Origin: Physcia stellaris
Lineage: Eukaryota; Ascomycota; Lecanoromycetes; Caliciales; Physciaceae
Assembly (NCBI GenBank): GCA_018902385.1
Contig: JABSSW010000009.1
Location: forward strand, 124,001-188,000
Direction: 5' to 3'
Length of the DNA: 64,000 nucleotides
Shown here one piece after another: positions 23,763 to 35,856 of the stretch. Made by a program: the position numbers and the translations under genes. Each line of letters opens with the position of its first letter. Within the stretch, counting starts at the first letter, position 1. The notes beneath the pieces were generated by a model that was not told the DNA's origin, searched no databases, and worked only from the letters and a program-made list of their open reading frames with translations.

Positions 23763-26470
23763 GGAAATTACCATACTTTGCTTAGGTCAACGCCCTGTGA
23801 CACTCCTTTCACGGGTATGGGTAGAGGATCCCAGCGGGTTGTCTACTCATTGGACTTGAGTGCATGTTTATGGGATTGTGTATCTTTCCTATCTTCAGCT
23901 TGAACTTGGCCAGTTCTGGGCTCCTCCGTCCTTACCGGATTACTCAATGCATTGTACCTGTTTGTTTGGTCGTTGAGCGAGCCCGAGAGTATGCATGGAC
24001 TTGTGGTGCTGGATGACTGTTCCCTTGGTCATTGGCAATTATTTACGCCATAGGGCGCTTGAATGCTCGAGTATATAGCTACAACTTTTAATATCATTTC
24101 TAAACAGTGGACTCTGCTATGTTCTCCGTATTTTCCATTCAATGATCTGAAACCTCCTTTCCAACATCTTACTCCGTAGCTTCATCAGAGTCAGCTTGGT
24201 TTTTGAAATCATCATTTAATCTACTAATCGGTCGGAAAGAGTCATTGTTCACCACACCCTACTCTGCCTTCCAGGATCTCTAGGTCATTAAATTGATACT
24301 CAACTGCCCCTTACATATTGCATGCCTCTACCCGAATAGCCGGATGCACTTCTTCCAATCCCGGCGCTCCAGGAATTTCGACGGTAGCCAACCACAATTC
24401 ACAAGTTCGCCACCTTTCCGCCTCCGTCATAGCGTCGAGTAACACGGACGTCGCCCGATCACTTGCGCTTCATCTCATTTCCAGCATCTTCCAACCTGGA
24501 TACGAACCTCGATTTACCTTAACATATTAGAGTGGGGGTTGCTTCGTCCTTATTCCACATCCCTCTTAACGCCTCCTGCGTTGTTTACAACATTGGGGAT
24601 TACCTTCGAGGCAAGGCTTACAACAAAGGAACAAAATAAATCAGGTCTTCGTTGTCTCGCGAGAAGTTGCCAATTGCCAGTTGACACAAAGAACTCCAGG
24701 ACGTTAGTCACAGAGGCTGATGAAACAAGAATACTGGTCAGACAGAACCGGAGGAAGTGTGGCTGGTCTGACATGTGGCCGTTGGAACTATTGGCTTTGA
24801 TGGGTTGATGGGAAACGCTCGGGCGGTACATGTGCGTGTCATACATCCCACGGTCACTATCGCTCTCTGAATAATGCTTCTGGCTGTGGCGTCGATTGTC
24901 ATTGCGCACATCTTGGTTCATTCGAATCCCGGCTTATATTTCCTGTTATGCATGTCCCAGGTCTCACGGTGCGTCGGGGTTGTTTCTTGTGCTCCCCCAG
25001 CTGCGGAGCATAACCGAACGACTTCTCGTCCTTCCTGCAGATATTGCTCACGATGTTCAGATATCATGACTTGGTATCAAGATCTATGATCGCATGTTAT
25101 ACCATATTTTGCTCCCAAGGTACCGCTGGATGTTATGGCAACACAACACCTTTTTCCCTGAGGTCAGCTGCCTTGCAAATAATGATCACATTGCTGTCCC
25201 GAGTTGCTCCAACACCACTCTCTCTGTCCAATACCTATGCTCCCAGGAAGCTAGGAGTTTCCTATCCTCAGCAGACCGCACATGAACCTTATAGCAGTTT
25301 TGCTATGCTTTGCTAAGTTAATGCCCGCCATGGCTCTGTCAGATCACTACGCTCTTTTGTAATTGGTGCCTGGGTCAACGTCCAGACTCCTGGAGACGGA
25401 GCGAAAGGCTTCGAGACAGTTCCCCCCACCAGGTGGGTAAGTCATGGATCGCGAGGAACGCTTGAGCAGGTGAAATATCAGACACCCATTGGCCTCGCAA
25501 CTGTTGTCTCTGCACGTCACAGTCCAAGACTGTAACTTTTATCAACAACTACTCTTTCCTTCGCTGATGATCTAAAATCAAGTATTGGTCTTCCATAATC
25601 CAGACTCCATCGAAGATTTTCACGCTAACACAAGAGCAGAGACCAAACCCACTTTCGCTTCCACAATTCTTCTCGCCTCTTCTCCTAGAAAGTGCTTCCC
25701 TTTACAGCATCTCGCGCTCATGGTGCGCCTTGATCGTCCTATCTCCATCCCTTGTGATTCGGTAGCGCAAACCCCAACGAGCTTTTTCCCAACTGGCACT
25801 GGAACCAGATTCGCAGACCTTACTGGCATCAACGTGACTGTCATGAGCATTGCAATGAGCACCGCGAAGCCTACCTTAGACTTCTAACCGACCCAACAAC
25901 ACGCTTGTTCAGCACCTCAGAAGCTTGCTGCAACAAGAAGGGTCATAAGTCCACAGGTACCAGACCTCTTCGACAGCAAGGATAGCTTCGAAGACTCTAC
26001 CTTCGGCATACCACCTCAAAACCTGTCTGGTAAGACCTATCGGACAAGACGAGGAACATCGCCAACGACAGCCCAAATCGGACCTGCAATAGCGCACAAT
26101 GCAGCCCGAGATAGCGGGATTGTTGGAATCTGCGTGTCCAAGATCCTTCGAAGGATGAACACAATCTAAGGGTCCAGCCATACACTCCGACAATCGATCT
26201 AGTTTTGGCGTTACCATACCCATCTCCATCTAGCTTTCCCTTGGAATCTTTGTCCGCGTCTATGATATCCTCGCTTAGCGATTATTCCTCTCGCCAAGGA
26301 AAGTATTTCCTAAATCTGGACTAGGTTTTGATTTTCGATTTGCCCATAATTCCACTTAGGCTAGAGCTAGCTGGGGTTTTTTTCAGCCTCACTAGCTATT
26401 AATGATGTCTTGGCGAGTTGCCGGCACAGTCATCATACCCAGTACGGAGTACGCAGCGCCGTTTTTGGGC
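23763..26470. other. Spacer after the hydrophobin gene
   Basis: No supported gene. An open frame of about 100 codons at 25585-25887 (+) lacks an ATG at its start and recognisable features. Nothing else stands out until the inverted-repeat element at 26.47 kb. Confidence 0.35.
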
Positions 26471-26740
26471 AATGCTCAAATCTAGCGCTTATCCCATGGT
26501 CTGGTAATAAGTGATGCTAATCTTTAGGATACACCGCCAGATCTACGATTACCCGACTTGGGCGGACTCAGAAGATGCTGCTGTCTTCATGTCATTTTCG
26601 TACCGTCTTTATGCTGTCTTCATACGTTTTGTGCCAAACACGGGTGAGGATGCTATCAATATTGAATGTATCGGTGGCGACGCATGGGAGGCAAGATAGC
26701 ACCACACCAGACCATGGGCTATGGGCAAAATTTGAGCACA
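26471..26740 (+). mobile_element. Small inverted-repeat element (MITE-like), copy 2
   Basis: Left end: TGCTCAAA...ATCCCATGGTCTGGT (26473-26505). Right end: ACCAGACCATGGG...TTTGAGCACA (26706-26739), the inverse of the left. The body is shared with copy 1 at 10.7 kb in the opposite orientation. It carries about 20 extra bases in the middle. Its ends are less mutated than those of copy 1. It is too small to encode a transposase. Confidence 0.65.
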
Positions 26741-27154
26741 TCGAAAAACGTCCGTGAGTACACAGACCCAGTTCCTAGCTCGACCAGGTCTATGGACTCG
26801 CGTCCGGGGTAGTGATCCTGCGCCCGCTCTACGATCCACTCTGATGTCCTCCGATCCTTCGGATATCTATTCAGCTGGCATGCCGTGAGATTGGAGCCAA
26901 GATTAGGGACAATGTCTTACGCAAGAATCTCACCAGCCTTTGCACCTCAACTATATGTAGAGCCTGCCTCTTGCTGGGAAATGTCCTTCATACTACCATA
27001 TCTCAACTGCACTTGCTCGGGTCTGCTATCGTTCTCCTTCTGTTCATTGCTATTTCTGCTCTTCTCTTCTCCACCTTCTATAACGTACACTCAAAGGCCC
27101 ACTCCACCCATCTACCTACCACGCTAAATCAACGGAAAGAAACACTCCCTAATA

Positions 27155-28124
27155 ATGCACGGCACAACCACCCTCGCCCTGATCATTTCCCCACTGCTGG
27201 CCTATGCGGCAACGCACTCCGTCGCCGTCGGCCAGAATGGTCTCTCCTACAGCCCGAACAACATCAAAGCGGCCGTAGGCGACAAAGTCGACTTCCACTT
27301 CTTCCCCAAGAACCACTCCGTCGTAGCCTCCTCGTTCGCGAAGCCATGCGTGCCGATCCAGCCGGATGGTGGGATCTTTTCTGGGTTCGTGCCTACCGCT
27401 GCTGAAAGCGTACGTATATCTATTACTTTCTTCCTCAAGTTTAGTCGATGGGAGAAAGGGGATCGTGGAGGAAAACAAAAGAGAGAAGGGCCAGGAGCTG
27501 ACCAGCTTGATAGCCTGACGTCTTCGAGGTGACGGTGAACGACACGAAGCCCATCTGGATCTACTGCGCTCAGGCCAAGCATTGCCAGAGCGGGATGTCG
27601 ATGGTTATCAATGAGCCGTGAGTGGCCCCTTCTTCCTCCTCCCTCTCCTCCAATCCTCCTCCTCCCAACCCCCACCCATGCTCGGTTCCCCAACCCAGCA
27701 AAAGAACTAATGTACCTCCGTACCACACACCTCCGAACCAAACTCCCTAGGCGCCTACCACGCCGCCGCCAAGTCCGTCCCTGACTCTCTCTCCCCACCC
27801 TCCATTAACGGCGGTATCTTCCTCCCCCCCACGAACGCGACCTCAAACGGCACTGGTAACGCGACTTCGGGCGGTATTTCGAATGGGGGCTACACCGCTT
27901 TTCCCCAGCCTGGCGAGGGCTACCAGGGCGCTGCGGCTGTTGTGAGAGCGGGATCGCTTGCTGGTGCTGCCGTGGGGATTTTGGTGGCTTTGTTCGTGTA
28001 TTTGTGTAACGGGATGGAGGGGGAAGGAGGGAAGAGGAGGGTTGCATCAGTATGGGGTTTTGGGGGGAGCTGCGGTCGTGCTAGGGGGTGGTGGAGGAGC
28101 TGGGGGATGTATGCGGAGGGGTAG
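27155..28124 (+). CDS. Secreted cupredoxin-like (extracellular serine-rich type) protein, splice/frame unresolved
   Basis: It starts with MHGTTTLALIISPLLAYAA, a signal peptide. Exon 1 (27155-27409) and exon 2 (27514-27617) join in frame. They encode a plastocyanin-like domain: THSVAVGQNGLSYSPNNIKA, VGDKVDFHFFPKNHSVVASS, then VNDTKPIWIYCAQAKHCQSG and MSMVIN. The NHSV histidine, YC cysteine, KHC histidine and following Met sit where blue-copper ligands would. A third segment (GAYHAAAKSVPDSL..., Asn/Ser/Gly-rich with NATSNGT sequons) ends in a hydrophobic stretch (VVRAGSLAGAAVGILVALFV) that could be a GPI-anchor signal. The only AG before that segment (27749-27750) puts it one base out of phase with exon 2, so either a small sequence error or an unseen splice is involved. 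Codons after about 28000 may also be out of frame. Confidence 0.65.
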
Positions 28125-28652
28125 AGTAAAGAGATTTTTTGGGTATTGAGATAGGATGGGGGCAGGTGGATAGGGGGATGGTTCGCGGAATTTGTGTAGA
28201 GGGGTGGGAGGAAGGTGCTTCGGCGTACGGAGCCATCGATGGGCGTCAGGGGGATGAAACCTAGTCCCATACAATCAGCCCTGTCTTTCCCCGGAACAAT
28301 AACCTGACTCTGGTGTCCACTCCTCACTTCCTCAATAAAGAAAGTTTGATCTGCATATTCTCCACTCCAGCGAGTGCGTCAAAACCCATATCTAAAAATG
28401 TCGGTATCAAGCAACCTTTCTTCGTGCATTTTGACCCCTTATGCTAATCGAGGAGTACCGAGGTCATGCCGAGTGAGTTGTTCGACTGCGAGGTCGGGTA
28501 TACGCGTCGCATAGATAGTAATCTATGATAACCCTATCCCTTTCGTATCTGCACGATAAGAAAGGGAAGAGTGGAGAGCGAGCTGCATTATCAGCTGGAT
28601 GCCGAGGTAGGTCGGGAAGGTTTATGGCTCTTGTATGTATGCTGTATGCTGT

Positions 28653-28844
28653 ATCCGTACGGAGACCTGAACCAAAAGTCCTGATGTACGCTAAAAGCAG
28701 GGGGTCATCAGAGGGTGTAGAAGTGAGCATCTAAAAATGCTGTAGGGGTATGCCTCAGGGCTGCTGGGGGTAGCTGCTACCTTTCTAACCCTAAATTTTT
28801 CGGTCTTCGCATATCAGGACTTTTGGTGCGGGTCTCCGTATGCT
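28653..28844. repeat. Imperfect inverted repeat (foldback, about 190 bp)
   Basis: The left arm 28653-28691 contains CGGAGACCTGAACCAAAAGT. The right arm 28809-28844 contains its near-inverse ACTTTTGGTGCGGGTCTCCG. About 26 of 31 positions pair. Both arms are bordered on the outside by direct copies of TGTATGCTGTAT. The loop holds no gene. Confidence 0.6.
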
Positions 28845-29082
28845 GTATGCTGTATGGTTTATGCCGGCTGTGTGCTGTATGCTTGTATGCTCGTGTATGC
28901 TGTATCCTGCACGTTATATCGCTGTACGCTGTATGCCGTATGCTGTATCCTGCATGTTATATCCTGAATGCCATGTGTTCTGCATGCTCGTATGCTGTTT
29001 CCTGTATTATGTATCCTGCATGTTGTATCCTGAATGCCGTATGCCGTATGCCGTATGCTGTATGCTGTATGCATGCATCCCG
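28839..29082 (+). repeat. Degenerate TGTATGC/TGTATCC microsatellite-like array
   Basis: About 30 imperfect copies of a 7-bp unit (TGTATGC, with TGTATCC, CGTATGC and TGAATGC variants) run for about 240 bp. A shorter block of the same unit lies at 28632-28654. No function is apparent. Confidence 0.75.
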
Positions 29083-31731
29083 TCCCTCCCGTTCCTTCCA
29101 CTAAGAGCTCAGGGACAACGAGGGCAGATAACACTCATTGGACTTAGGTAGCGCGATAAGTATGGAGAGGATTTGATTCTGATTGACTGCGTCCTCATGA
29201 TCTTGATTAACAATCGATGCTCCACGGAATGCTGTGGGTGGTTAGGGTCCCTCATGGCCATAATCACTGGAATAGATAGTAGAGAACAGTGATGCCGATA
29301 CGGAAGATAATTGACTGATCTGTAGCTAAGGTACATGTAGACTCGGTGTTCTACGTCAGATGGAGTGACGACAGCGATCGGCCCTGATTGGCTCGCTTAT
29401 AAAGCCTTGGCATTAAGCACATCACACATCTTCCTTTCTGCTTTTTCCCTTTCGTAATACTCCCCTGCGCATCTTTCCCATCTTCTCGCAACTCATTCTG
29501 TTAGCATTTACATGATACCAGTTCTTCACCTGTACGCTACTGTGTAGACGGTGAAAAAGTACCATCGTCGAGCCCTTCAGTTGATCAACCTTGTGCTCGT
29601 TTGCTGCTCGCTCTGGCGCCTACAGCAATATTGGGAGACCAATGATAAGCTGTTGAATATCTGGATTTACTTTACTCCGTACAGGTACCATGCTATTTGG
29701 AAACATACCTTTGTGCAGGTCGAGCTTCTCTAAGTTGACGGCCAAGTGGCGAGTTGAGGCTGCTCGTCGCTTGGGCTTTTTAAATACTTGGAGAGAGGCT
29801 GAGTAGGGCGTTGTATCGGCTTTCAGCATTTGTTATGGTTAAGGTGGGGATTCGTAGATGGTAGCTATCGTGGGTATGTCACGCGGAGGAAGTGGAATGT
29901 GGAAAGAGGAAAAAGGAGGCAAGTAATTTATAAAGTGAGTGGTACTATCTCCTACCTCTTAGAAATTGCAAAACGACCAAGACGAAAGCTTGCAAAATGA
30001 TGATATGCTCTTAGAGCTAAGGAAAGAGAAACAGAAATTCCTTTCCTAGAGCTGTCCTCGATGAATCCTGAATGGATATTAATTGTGGAATTGCTTACTC
30101 ATTCCGATTCCATCTCTTGATGGTACACAGTTGTGGCTGATTGTTGTTCTCATTGGTCTCGTCAAGTTTTTGTTGTTTATTTCCTGATCTCCACTTTGCA
30201 GCCGGGTTGAGTCAGATGGCGCTTTGAGCACCTACTGCGCCAGTAGCCCCAATCCCGGCAGTGGTGGTAATAATTCTTATTTACCCAACTATGTCGAATG
30301 AAAGAGACTCAGATGGTTAGAGGGAGCACATCATCTGGAACCCTTCTGTCGTGCTCGGTTATGCCGTCCTTGAAGTCAGTGACCGCATCGCACGCATTTG
30401 AATAAGTCTATCGAAAGAGGTTGCCTGTACTCTGGGACACTATTCCGGTTAGTAGACTCCGCTTACCTGCCAGCACCCCTGGAAAGGCTATCCAGATTTT
30501 TCTTTAAATCCCAAGGCTACTCTCAGAGGCACTTAGACTACATGTGTCATAGCCCAGATTGCTTGAAAAATACCGAGGCCAAAGGGTCCCTCTTTCTTGA
30601 GCCGATACGAGCATCCCTGCCGGAAGGCTTGATTGGCAACAGGAACTTGTTAATCCCCACAAAAGCGGTATGGATCTATGAATAGCGACAAGTTCTTCTC
30701 CGAGTACAATCTGAGTGTATGTGGTCCATCTGTTGAAAGGGAGATTAGGACGCTGGTGGTCTCAAGTTGGAAGTCTATGTTTCCTCCGTGGTCACTAGAT
30801 ACAGGTGAAAAGAGAGGAAACCTCGCAGACTACGCTAATAATCATGGAAGATCGTAAATTATTGAAACGAAAAATTCCGTTCAAGCTGTGGATCGCACTA
30901 TGGATCAATCGTTGTTGACTGTATTCTTCTGGGGTATGACCGGCTATTCAGCAGTCGGTCTTTGTCTCTGTGCCTTTCTCTCGGGCCCATGTTCGACCAA
31001 GATCGTTCTCGAAAAGCTAATGCGAATAGTTGAGAGACATGACATTCTTCTAGTCAATATTCTCGGTAACCTTTCCGAGACAGTAAGGCAAGAACAACCT
31101 ATGCTCATCAGAGCTTGACAGGATGTAGACTGAAAGAGTCGCCACGAGGTGTCGACATATTATTCGCACCTTTTCTCGTTTACATCATGGTTGAGACATA
31201 TGTTTCCGCTCTGTTGTTGGTTTTGCTTGTTGCTTCTACCTTTGCCCCCGTATCCCCATGGAGTACCTTCAAGCCACTCATGCGAGGATCGGGGATTGGT
31301 TGCATCTCTAAGATAAGTGGATCCTGAACAACTCAAAAGCATCTGGAAGCGCGTTTTGGTATGGAAATCCGGTTGAGTAGAGCGTGAATGACTCAAGCCC
31401 AACTCAACACGACAAATCGGGCCTGGTGGTATTTTTGATAGGAAAACACCCTGAGTGCTCAGATGTTAAAACCCCTTGTGTTCTCATCCCGACTCTCTCT
31501 TCTTTCATCACATGTTCGACACAGTTGATAGCAACATCTGTTAGACTCTGTTCCATCGCGTTCTCACTCTTACGATTTAATATCCACTATCATTCTACGC
31601 TGCGGTGACTAGTTTCCCTTTCCCAGCGCACGCAACAGCACCAAAGCAACTATCAACCACCCAGTATCCTTCATTTGCATTATCGTTCCATCAGCCTATC
31701 GTTCGACTCGATATCCTTAGATTCAGTGAAG
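29083..31731. other. Spacer, no supported gene
   Basis: Short open frames occur (for example 30398-30685 and 30888-31118 on +) but have no domain, no signal and no splice partners. A CT-rich leader (31480-31720) precedes the next gene. Confidence 0.35.
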
Positions 31732-33227
31732 ATGACCAAACTCAGACTTACAATGCCGAAGGCTCCTTCTGAAATCGAAACTGCCACCAAAAACCCTACT
31801 GCTACGGCCCCTCCGGGGACTGAGTCGATGCCGACCGAGAAAACAGAAATGGAGGTGAAGCCGCTTCGATGGAGACTTTCAATGCCGAAGGCTCCTTCCT
31901 CGGATATCGAGAATGAGAGGAAGCCGCGCAGATTGAAACTCACGATGCCGAAGGCTCCTTCTTCCGACAACAACACTACTACTGCAAACCCTGCTGCTGC
32001 GGCTAGTTTGGAGCCAAGGCCGATGCCTCTCACAGCGGTGTACAGCAGATACCCGGTCTTCGATGACGATCCCGTGCCCTTCTATCTTCCTGCCTCGAAT
32101 CGGACCAAGAAAGAGGCTACAGATGAGCCAACCCTACTGGAGCCGCAGAAGTCAGATTTTCGAGCGGCAAGCAACAAGGAAAACAAAGCGACATCTGCAT
32201 CTCCTGAGCCTACGGGAAAAGGAACGTCTACTGCTAAGAATGTTGTCAAAGGCAAGGCTCGCAATACCGACGCTGGCGCCATCGCCACCCCAACGACCGA
32301 AGAACAGAAGGACGAAGTAGACAAGTTGCTATCAATAGTCGAAGAACAGCAAGACGAAGTCGACATGTTGGTATCAATAGCCGAAACAATGCTCCATCTC
32401 TCGCGAGGCACCAAGCGAAAAGCTACCGTCGATGCCACCGACACATCAGCTTCCGCCTCAGCACCCAAGAAGCAGAAGGTAACCGTCGCTCCGCAGCCAA
32501 AATCATGGCGTCCAAGTACGTCAGAGCGGCATCGACACATACGCTCCTACGCACCCTCCCCGTCCCCAAACCTCCCTGACGAGAGCGACGGTTGGGAGGC
32601 CGCTAGCGTCATCAGAGCTATAGCGCTCGCTCCGTCTCCACGACCAGCCTCTTCGAACCACCCTCAGGGGAATGGGAGCGTAGCTCGACCGATGGCACCC
32701 TCGTCATCATCAGACTCCGTTGTCTCGAACTACTGGTTGCGCAACAGAAGCATCGGGGGAACACATCCCAGTCATCGTTGTCGGATCCGGACACTATCAC
32801 TTCGTCGCAGACGGAGACTGCATCGGCACAGACCACGATAGCCACCTCCGCCGGTGCTCGGTCGCAAGCTGGGGCCTCACATGGAATTTGCCGTCGACGG
32901 GTCCGTGAAGACGTCATGTCTCTCGAGTGGCCGACTCTCACCGCAGCAGACAATGAAGACGTGTACGCTTCGTCGCGTATGGAGACTGCATCGGCGCAGA
33001 CCGGGATGGCCACCTCTGCCGGTGCTCGGTCGCAAGCTGGGGCCTCTCATCAACCACCCTGTCGACCGGTCCGTGATGACGTCCTCATGTCTGTGGAACG
33101 GGCACCTATCACAGCAGGAGAGACCAGGGACATGAACGATGAGCAGCTGCGGGCGTATGGGTCCTCGGTAGCAGATTTCTGGGCTGCGCAGTTGGAGGCT
33201 ATGGACGGGGATGGGGATGCCGCGTAG
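31732..33227 (+). CDS. Disordered, repeat-containing protein with MPKAPS motifs, apparent frameshift
   Basis: It begins MTKLRLTMPKAPSEIE. A unit of the form (R/K)L-x-L-(T/S)-MPKAPS-(S)-(D/E) occurs three times in the first 85 residues. Next come a Lys/Ser/Pro-rich region and a duplicated EEQKDEVDKLLSIV / EEQQDEVDMLVSIA element that may form a short coiled coil. Then follow two basic clusters, GTKRKAT and PKKQKV, that look like nuclear localisation signals. The frame open from the start ends at 32841 in an Arg-rich tail that looks artificial. The next frame (to TAG at 33227) carries a 57-residue duplication (TASAQTTIATSAGARSQAG). One more base in the G5 run 32755-32759 joins both into 498 aa. 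No known domain is recognised. It is probably nuclear, function unknown. Confidence 0.5.
32801..33130 (+). repeat. Two-copy 170-bp tandem duplication inside a gene
   Basis: Units about 32801-32970 and 32971-33130 are related throughout. The stretches at 32812-32880 and 32982-33050 are nearly identical (GGTGCTCGGTCGCAAGCTGG is shared). The duplication keeps the frame of the 3' half of the MPKAPS gene. Confidence 0.75.
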
Positions 33228-34981
33228 AGGGGGGAATGGAGCACTGATGGGAAGAGGGATAGGGGGGGCGTATACTGGCTTTGGGAGTTTGGAGAGACGT
33301 GTACAGATTGGCATGCATGGAGAGTAAGGATACTATTTTCATGGGGTTTTCTGTTGGGGTAATGGGAGGAGGAAGTTCAGGGGACTTGGATGGGATGGGA
33401 TGAGATGGGAAAAGTGTTTTTTAAGCCAGCGATCCTTTTCAGAGTCCTTGAGATTAGAAACGCGATTCAGAGTACTTGGGATTAGAAATGCGAGTATTGA
33501 TTTTTTATACTTGGATTTCCCATCTTCCATCTCCCAGCATCGATCTCTATCTCTAACATCCTCAGCTAAATGCCTGTTGGGGCAGGGGAATGTCGAATAT
33601 GGCTCTTGATTTCAAACAGGCACTCCCACTCTCGGAACGGCGTGTACGTGTGAAAAGGGGAAGCTCTCAATCGAGACCTATGCCCGTAGAAACCTTGGAC
33701 TTGATCTCCATCACCACGTACAGCTTCCTCTTCTTTCACAAAAATTGATTGCACGTCTTCTCATGGGCTCTATCACCTGATACACTAGTTACAAATGATC
33801 ATTGAGCAGATAATTCGGGGGCAGGACCCAATACCCTGACTCTGAAATGCGTTGAACCAAACCGTATGTTGAGTCGAGCGAATGAGGACCCTGTACGCCA
33901 CGTAAAGCTAGATTCAAGGCTTTCGATTTTTGAGCGCTGACTCGATACCAGAGTCCCGAAACTTTCTAGGTTTGCTTGTAAGGCTATTCCGTATTCAGCC
34001 TCCTGAAATTGGAACTGGAGAGTTGAATACGGTGTGATAGCTTGGGTGATGGGTTGACGACTGTTTGGTTGAGATACGGGATCAAGGTTTTCTGGGTTCG
34101 GGCGTTGACACTAGATTAGAAGTTCTGCGGAGACGGGATGATGGGAGAAGATCAAGCTTTATTTCGCTTTCGGGGTTCTGGAGATGGAGGCTCAAAAACA
34201 TTACGCCTTTTACTACTCTGATACCCCGTTCCACTACTTTGGCACCCTTTTTCGTTCGATGTTGGTAATTGGTATACTTACAAGGAAAATTCCGGTAGCC
34301 GCGAGGCTTCCCGAACAGACCACCGTTTTGCACCAAAATTCGTCCAAAATGTAGGGAATCTTGGAACCTCCAGTTCGCAAAGGATCATGTAGTATGCAAT
34401 ACCGAAAAAATCATTGATTGTTGGTGTTGCGAGATCTCGAAGGCCTCAATTCTGAACAATAGAGCTTGAACCCTCTCATACAGCGATTGCAAAGATGCTC
34501 GCAAACGTATTCTCACCTGTAGGTCTATTTACCTTTGAAAGAATAAAGCCATGTGATCATCCCATCTCTGTCTCCACGTCTTTCGCGGCCTGCTGATCCT
34601 CCGCGGCCTTCTCGCCCTCGTTGGACCCGTGGAGGACTTTGACTTCCGAACGACGCTTGACTTAATGACTTTTCGGCACTTGAATAGAAGACGCCTACGA
34701 GACAGTGGCGCAAGCCTTCGGAACCACGTTCCGGGTCGGGATGTCAGGATAGAGGTTCTTTGGTGACTCTTGCCAACACGATCCGAAACCCTAGAACTAC
34801 GATCTATCACATCAAAGATCTGGCACATGTCCTCCCAACCTCAAAGTCTACGCCTTATCGCACTAGTCTTCCGCTCCGGACGGAGATGTCGAAAGGTGCA
34901 TTCACAGTATTTCGCGATGGAAGAGCAGCAGTGGTGTTTCCAGAAACTAGAAGTACAGTTGTACTATGTCAATTTGGAAAT
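33228..34981. other. Spacer, no supported gene
   Basis: An AT-rich stretch near 33310-33560 is followed by mixed sequence. Open frames are short and conflicting. No repeat or RNA gene was seen. Confidence 0.35.
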
Positions 34982-35515
34982 CTAACTAATCTGTACACTC
35001 CTATTGTACAAAAGGTGTGCTTCCATAGGCCGCCGCCTAGGTCTTTCTTGGCAAGGTAGTGATGGGGAGATGGTGATCATGCTCCTAGTCCATGATTGAA
35101 GATCTTGCATCTTGAGATACAGAGCAACAATTTCAGGCCACTTTCTATCAAATGCCTCGGGCTCGACTCCCGCGGCTTTTTTTTCTGCAGCCTTTATGAC
35201 CAAAACATCCCATTTATCGACCATGCCTAACATACTATGACGTTTGTACCACATACACAAATGTTTACCGGCCTCAACTAGGTTGTTAAGATCTTGTCTA
35301 GTGAGTTGTTCACCTGCATCCCAGGCCCGTCGCATAGATTCGATGTTCTGTCGGACAGTCGTTTGTGCAATGGTCAGGGCCGTTGGAAGGCAGCTAAGGT
35401 CTAAATTTCCAGTGTATGACATGTATCCACTCCGATAGAAGGGACTATCATGATACCTTGTAAAGTCGACATCCCCGAGTTGATCTTATAATTGCAAAAA
35501 GTAATCGTCGCCCAT
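34982..35515 (-). pseudogene. Hypothetical gene with an in-frame stop at codon 10
   Basis: From the ATG at 35515 the frame reads MGDDYFLQL, then TAA (35488-35486), then runs on unbroken: DQLGDVDFTRYHDSPFYRSG, YMSYTGNLDL..., QNIESMRRAWDAGEQLTRQD and HLCMWYKRHSMLGMVDKWDV, to a stop at 34982. The sequence before and after the stop reads like one charged, helical protein of about 177 residues. Translation could instead start at the internal Met (35422), giving 146 aa. No domain is recognised. The last about 30 residues (after LQSWTRS) change composition and may be intron or 3' UTR read-through. Confidence 0.4.
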
Positions 35516-35589
35516 AACAACGTCTTTACTTCCCAGCGCCTTTATGGTAGATCGTCAGCCAAGTTGCTTGGGTTCCGCAACAAGGTTCG

Positions 35590-35856
35590 ATGCAATTTTT
35601 CGGAACCGTGCGATCTTACGAGCTCATAGTCACGGAGGAATACACACAGTTAAGCCAACTTTCCGACATCCTCGCCTCCATCGATTCGCCATTTGCTCCG
35701 CAGATTCTTCTCTCGACATTTCGAGATGTATTACTGGATCGACTGCTTAGGGTATATGTTGACGGTGGAGAGAGCGGCGATTTTGCTGCTTCTGCTGCTG
35801 CTGTTGATTATGATGATAGAAATGCTTCTCAGCAGCCGATGATATCGAAGAGCTGA
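35590..35856 (+). CDS. Small hypothetical protein, weak
   Basis: An 88-codon frame begins MQFFGTVRSYELIVTEEYTQ and ends QQPMISKS. It is diverged from the preceding minus-strand gene by about 75 nt. The composition is plausible but no domain or signal is seen. An upstream exon cannot be excluded. Confidence 0.25.
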   Translation: MQFFGTVRSYELIVTEEYTQLSQLSDILASIDSPFAPQILLSTFRDVLLDRLLRVYVDGGESGDFAASAAAVDYDDRNASQQPMISKS

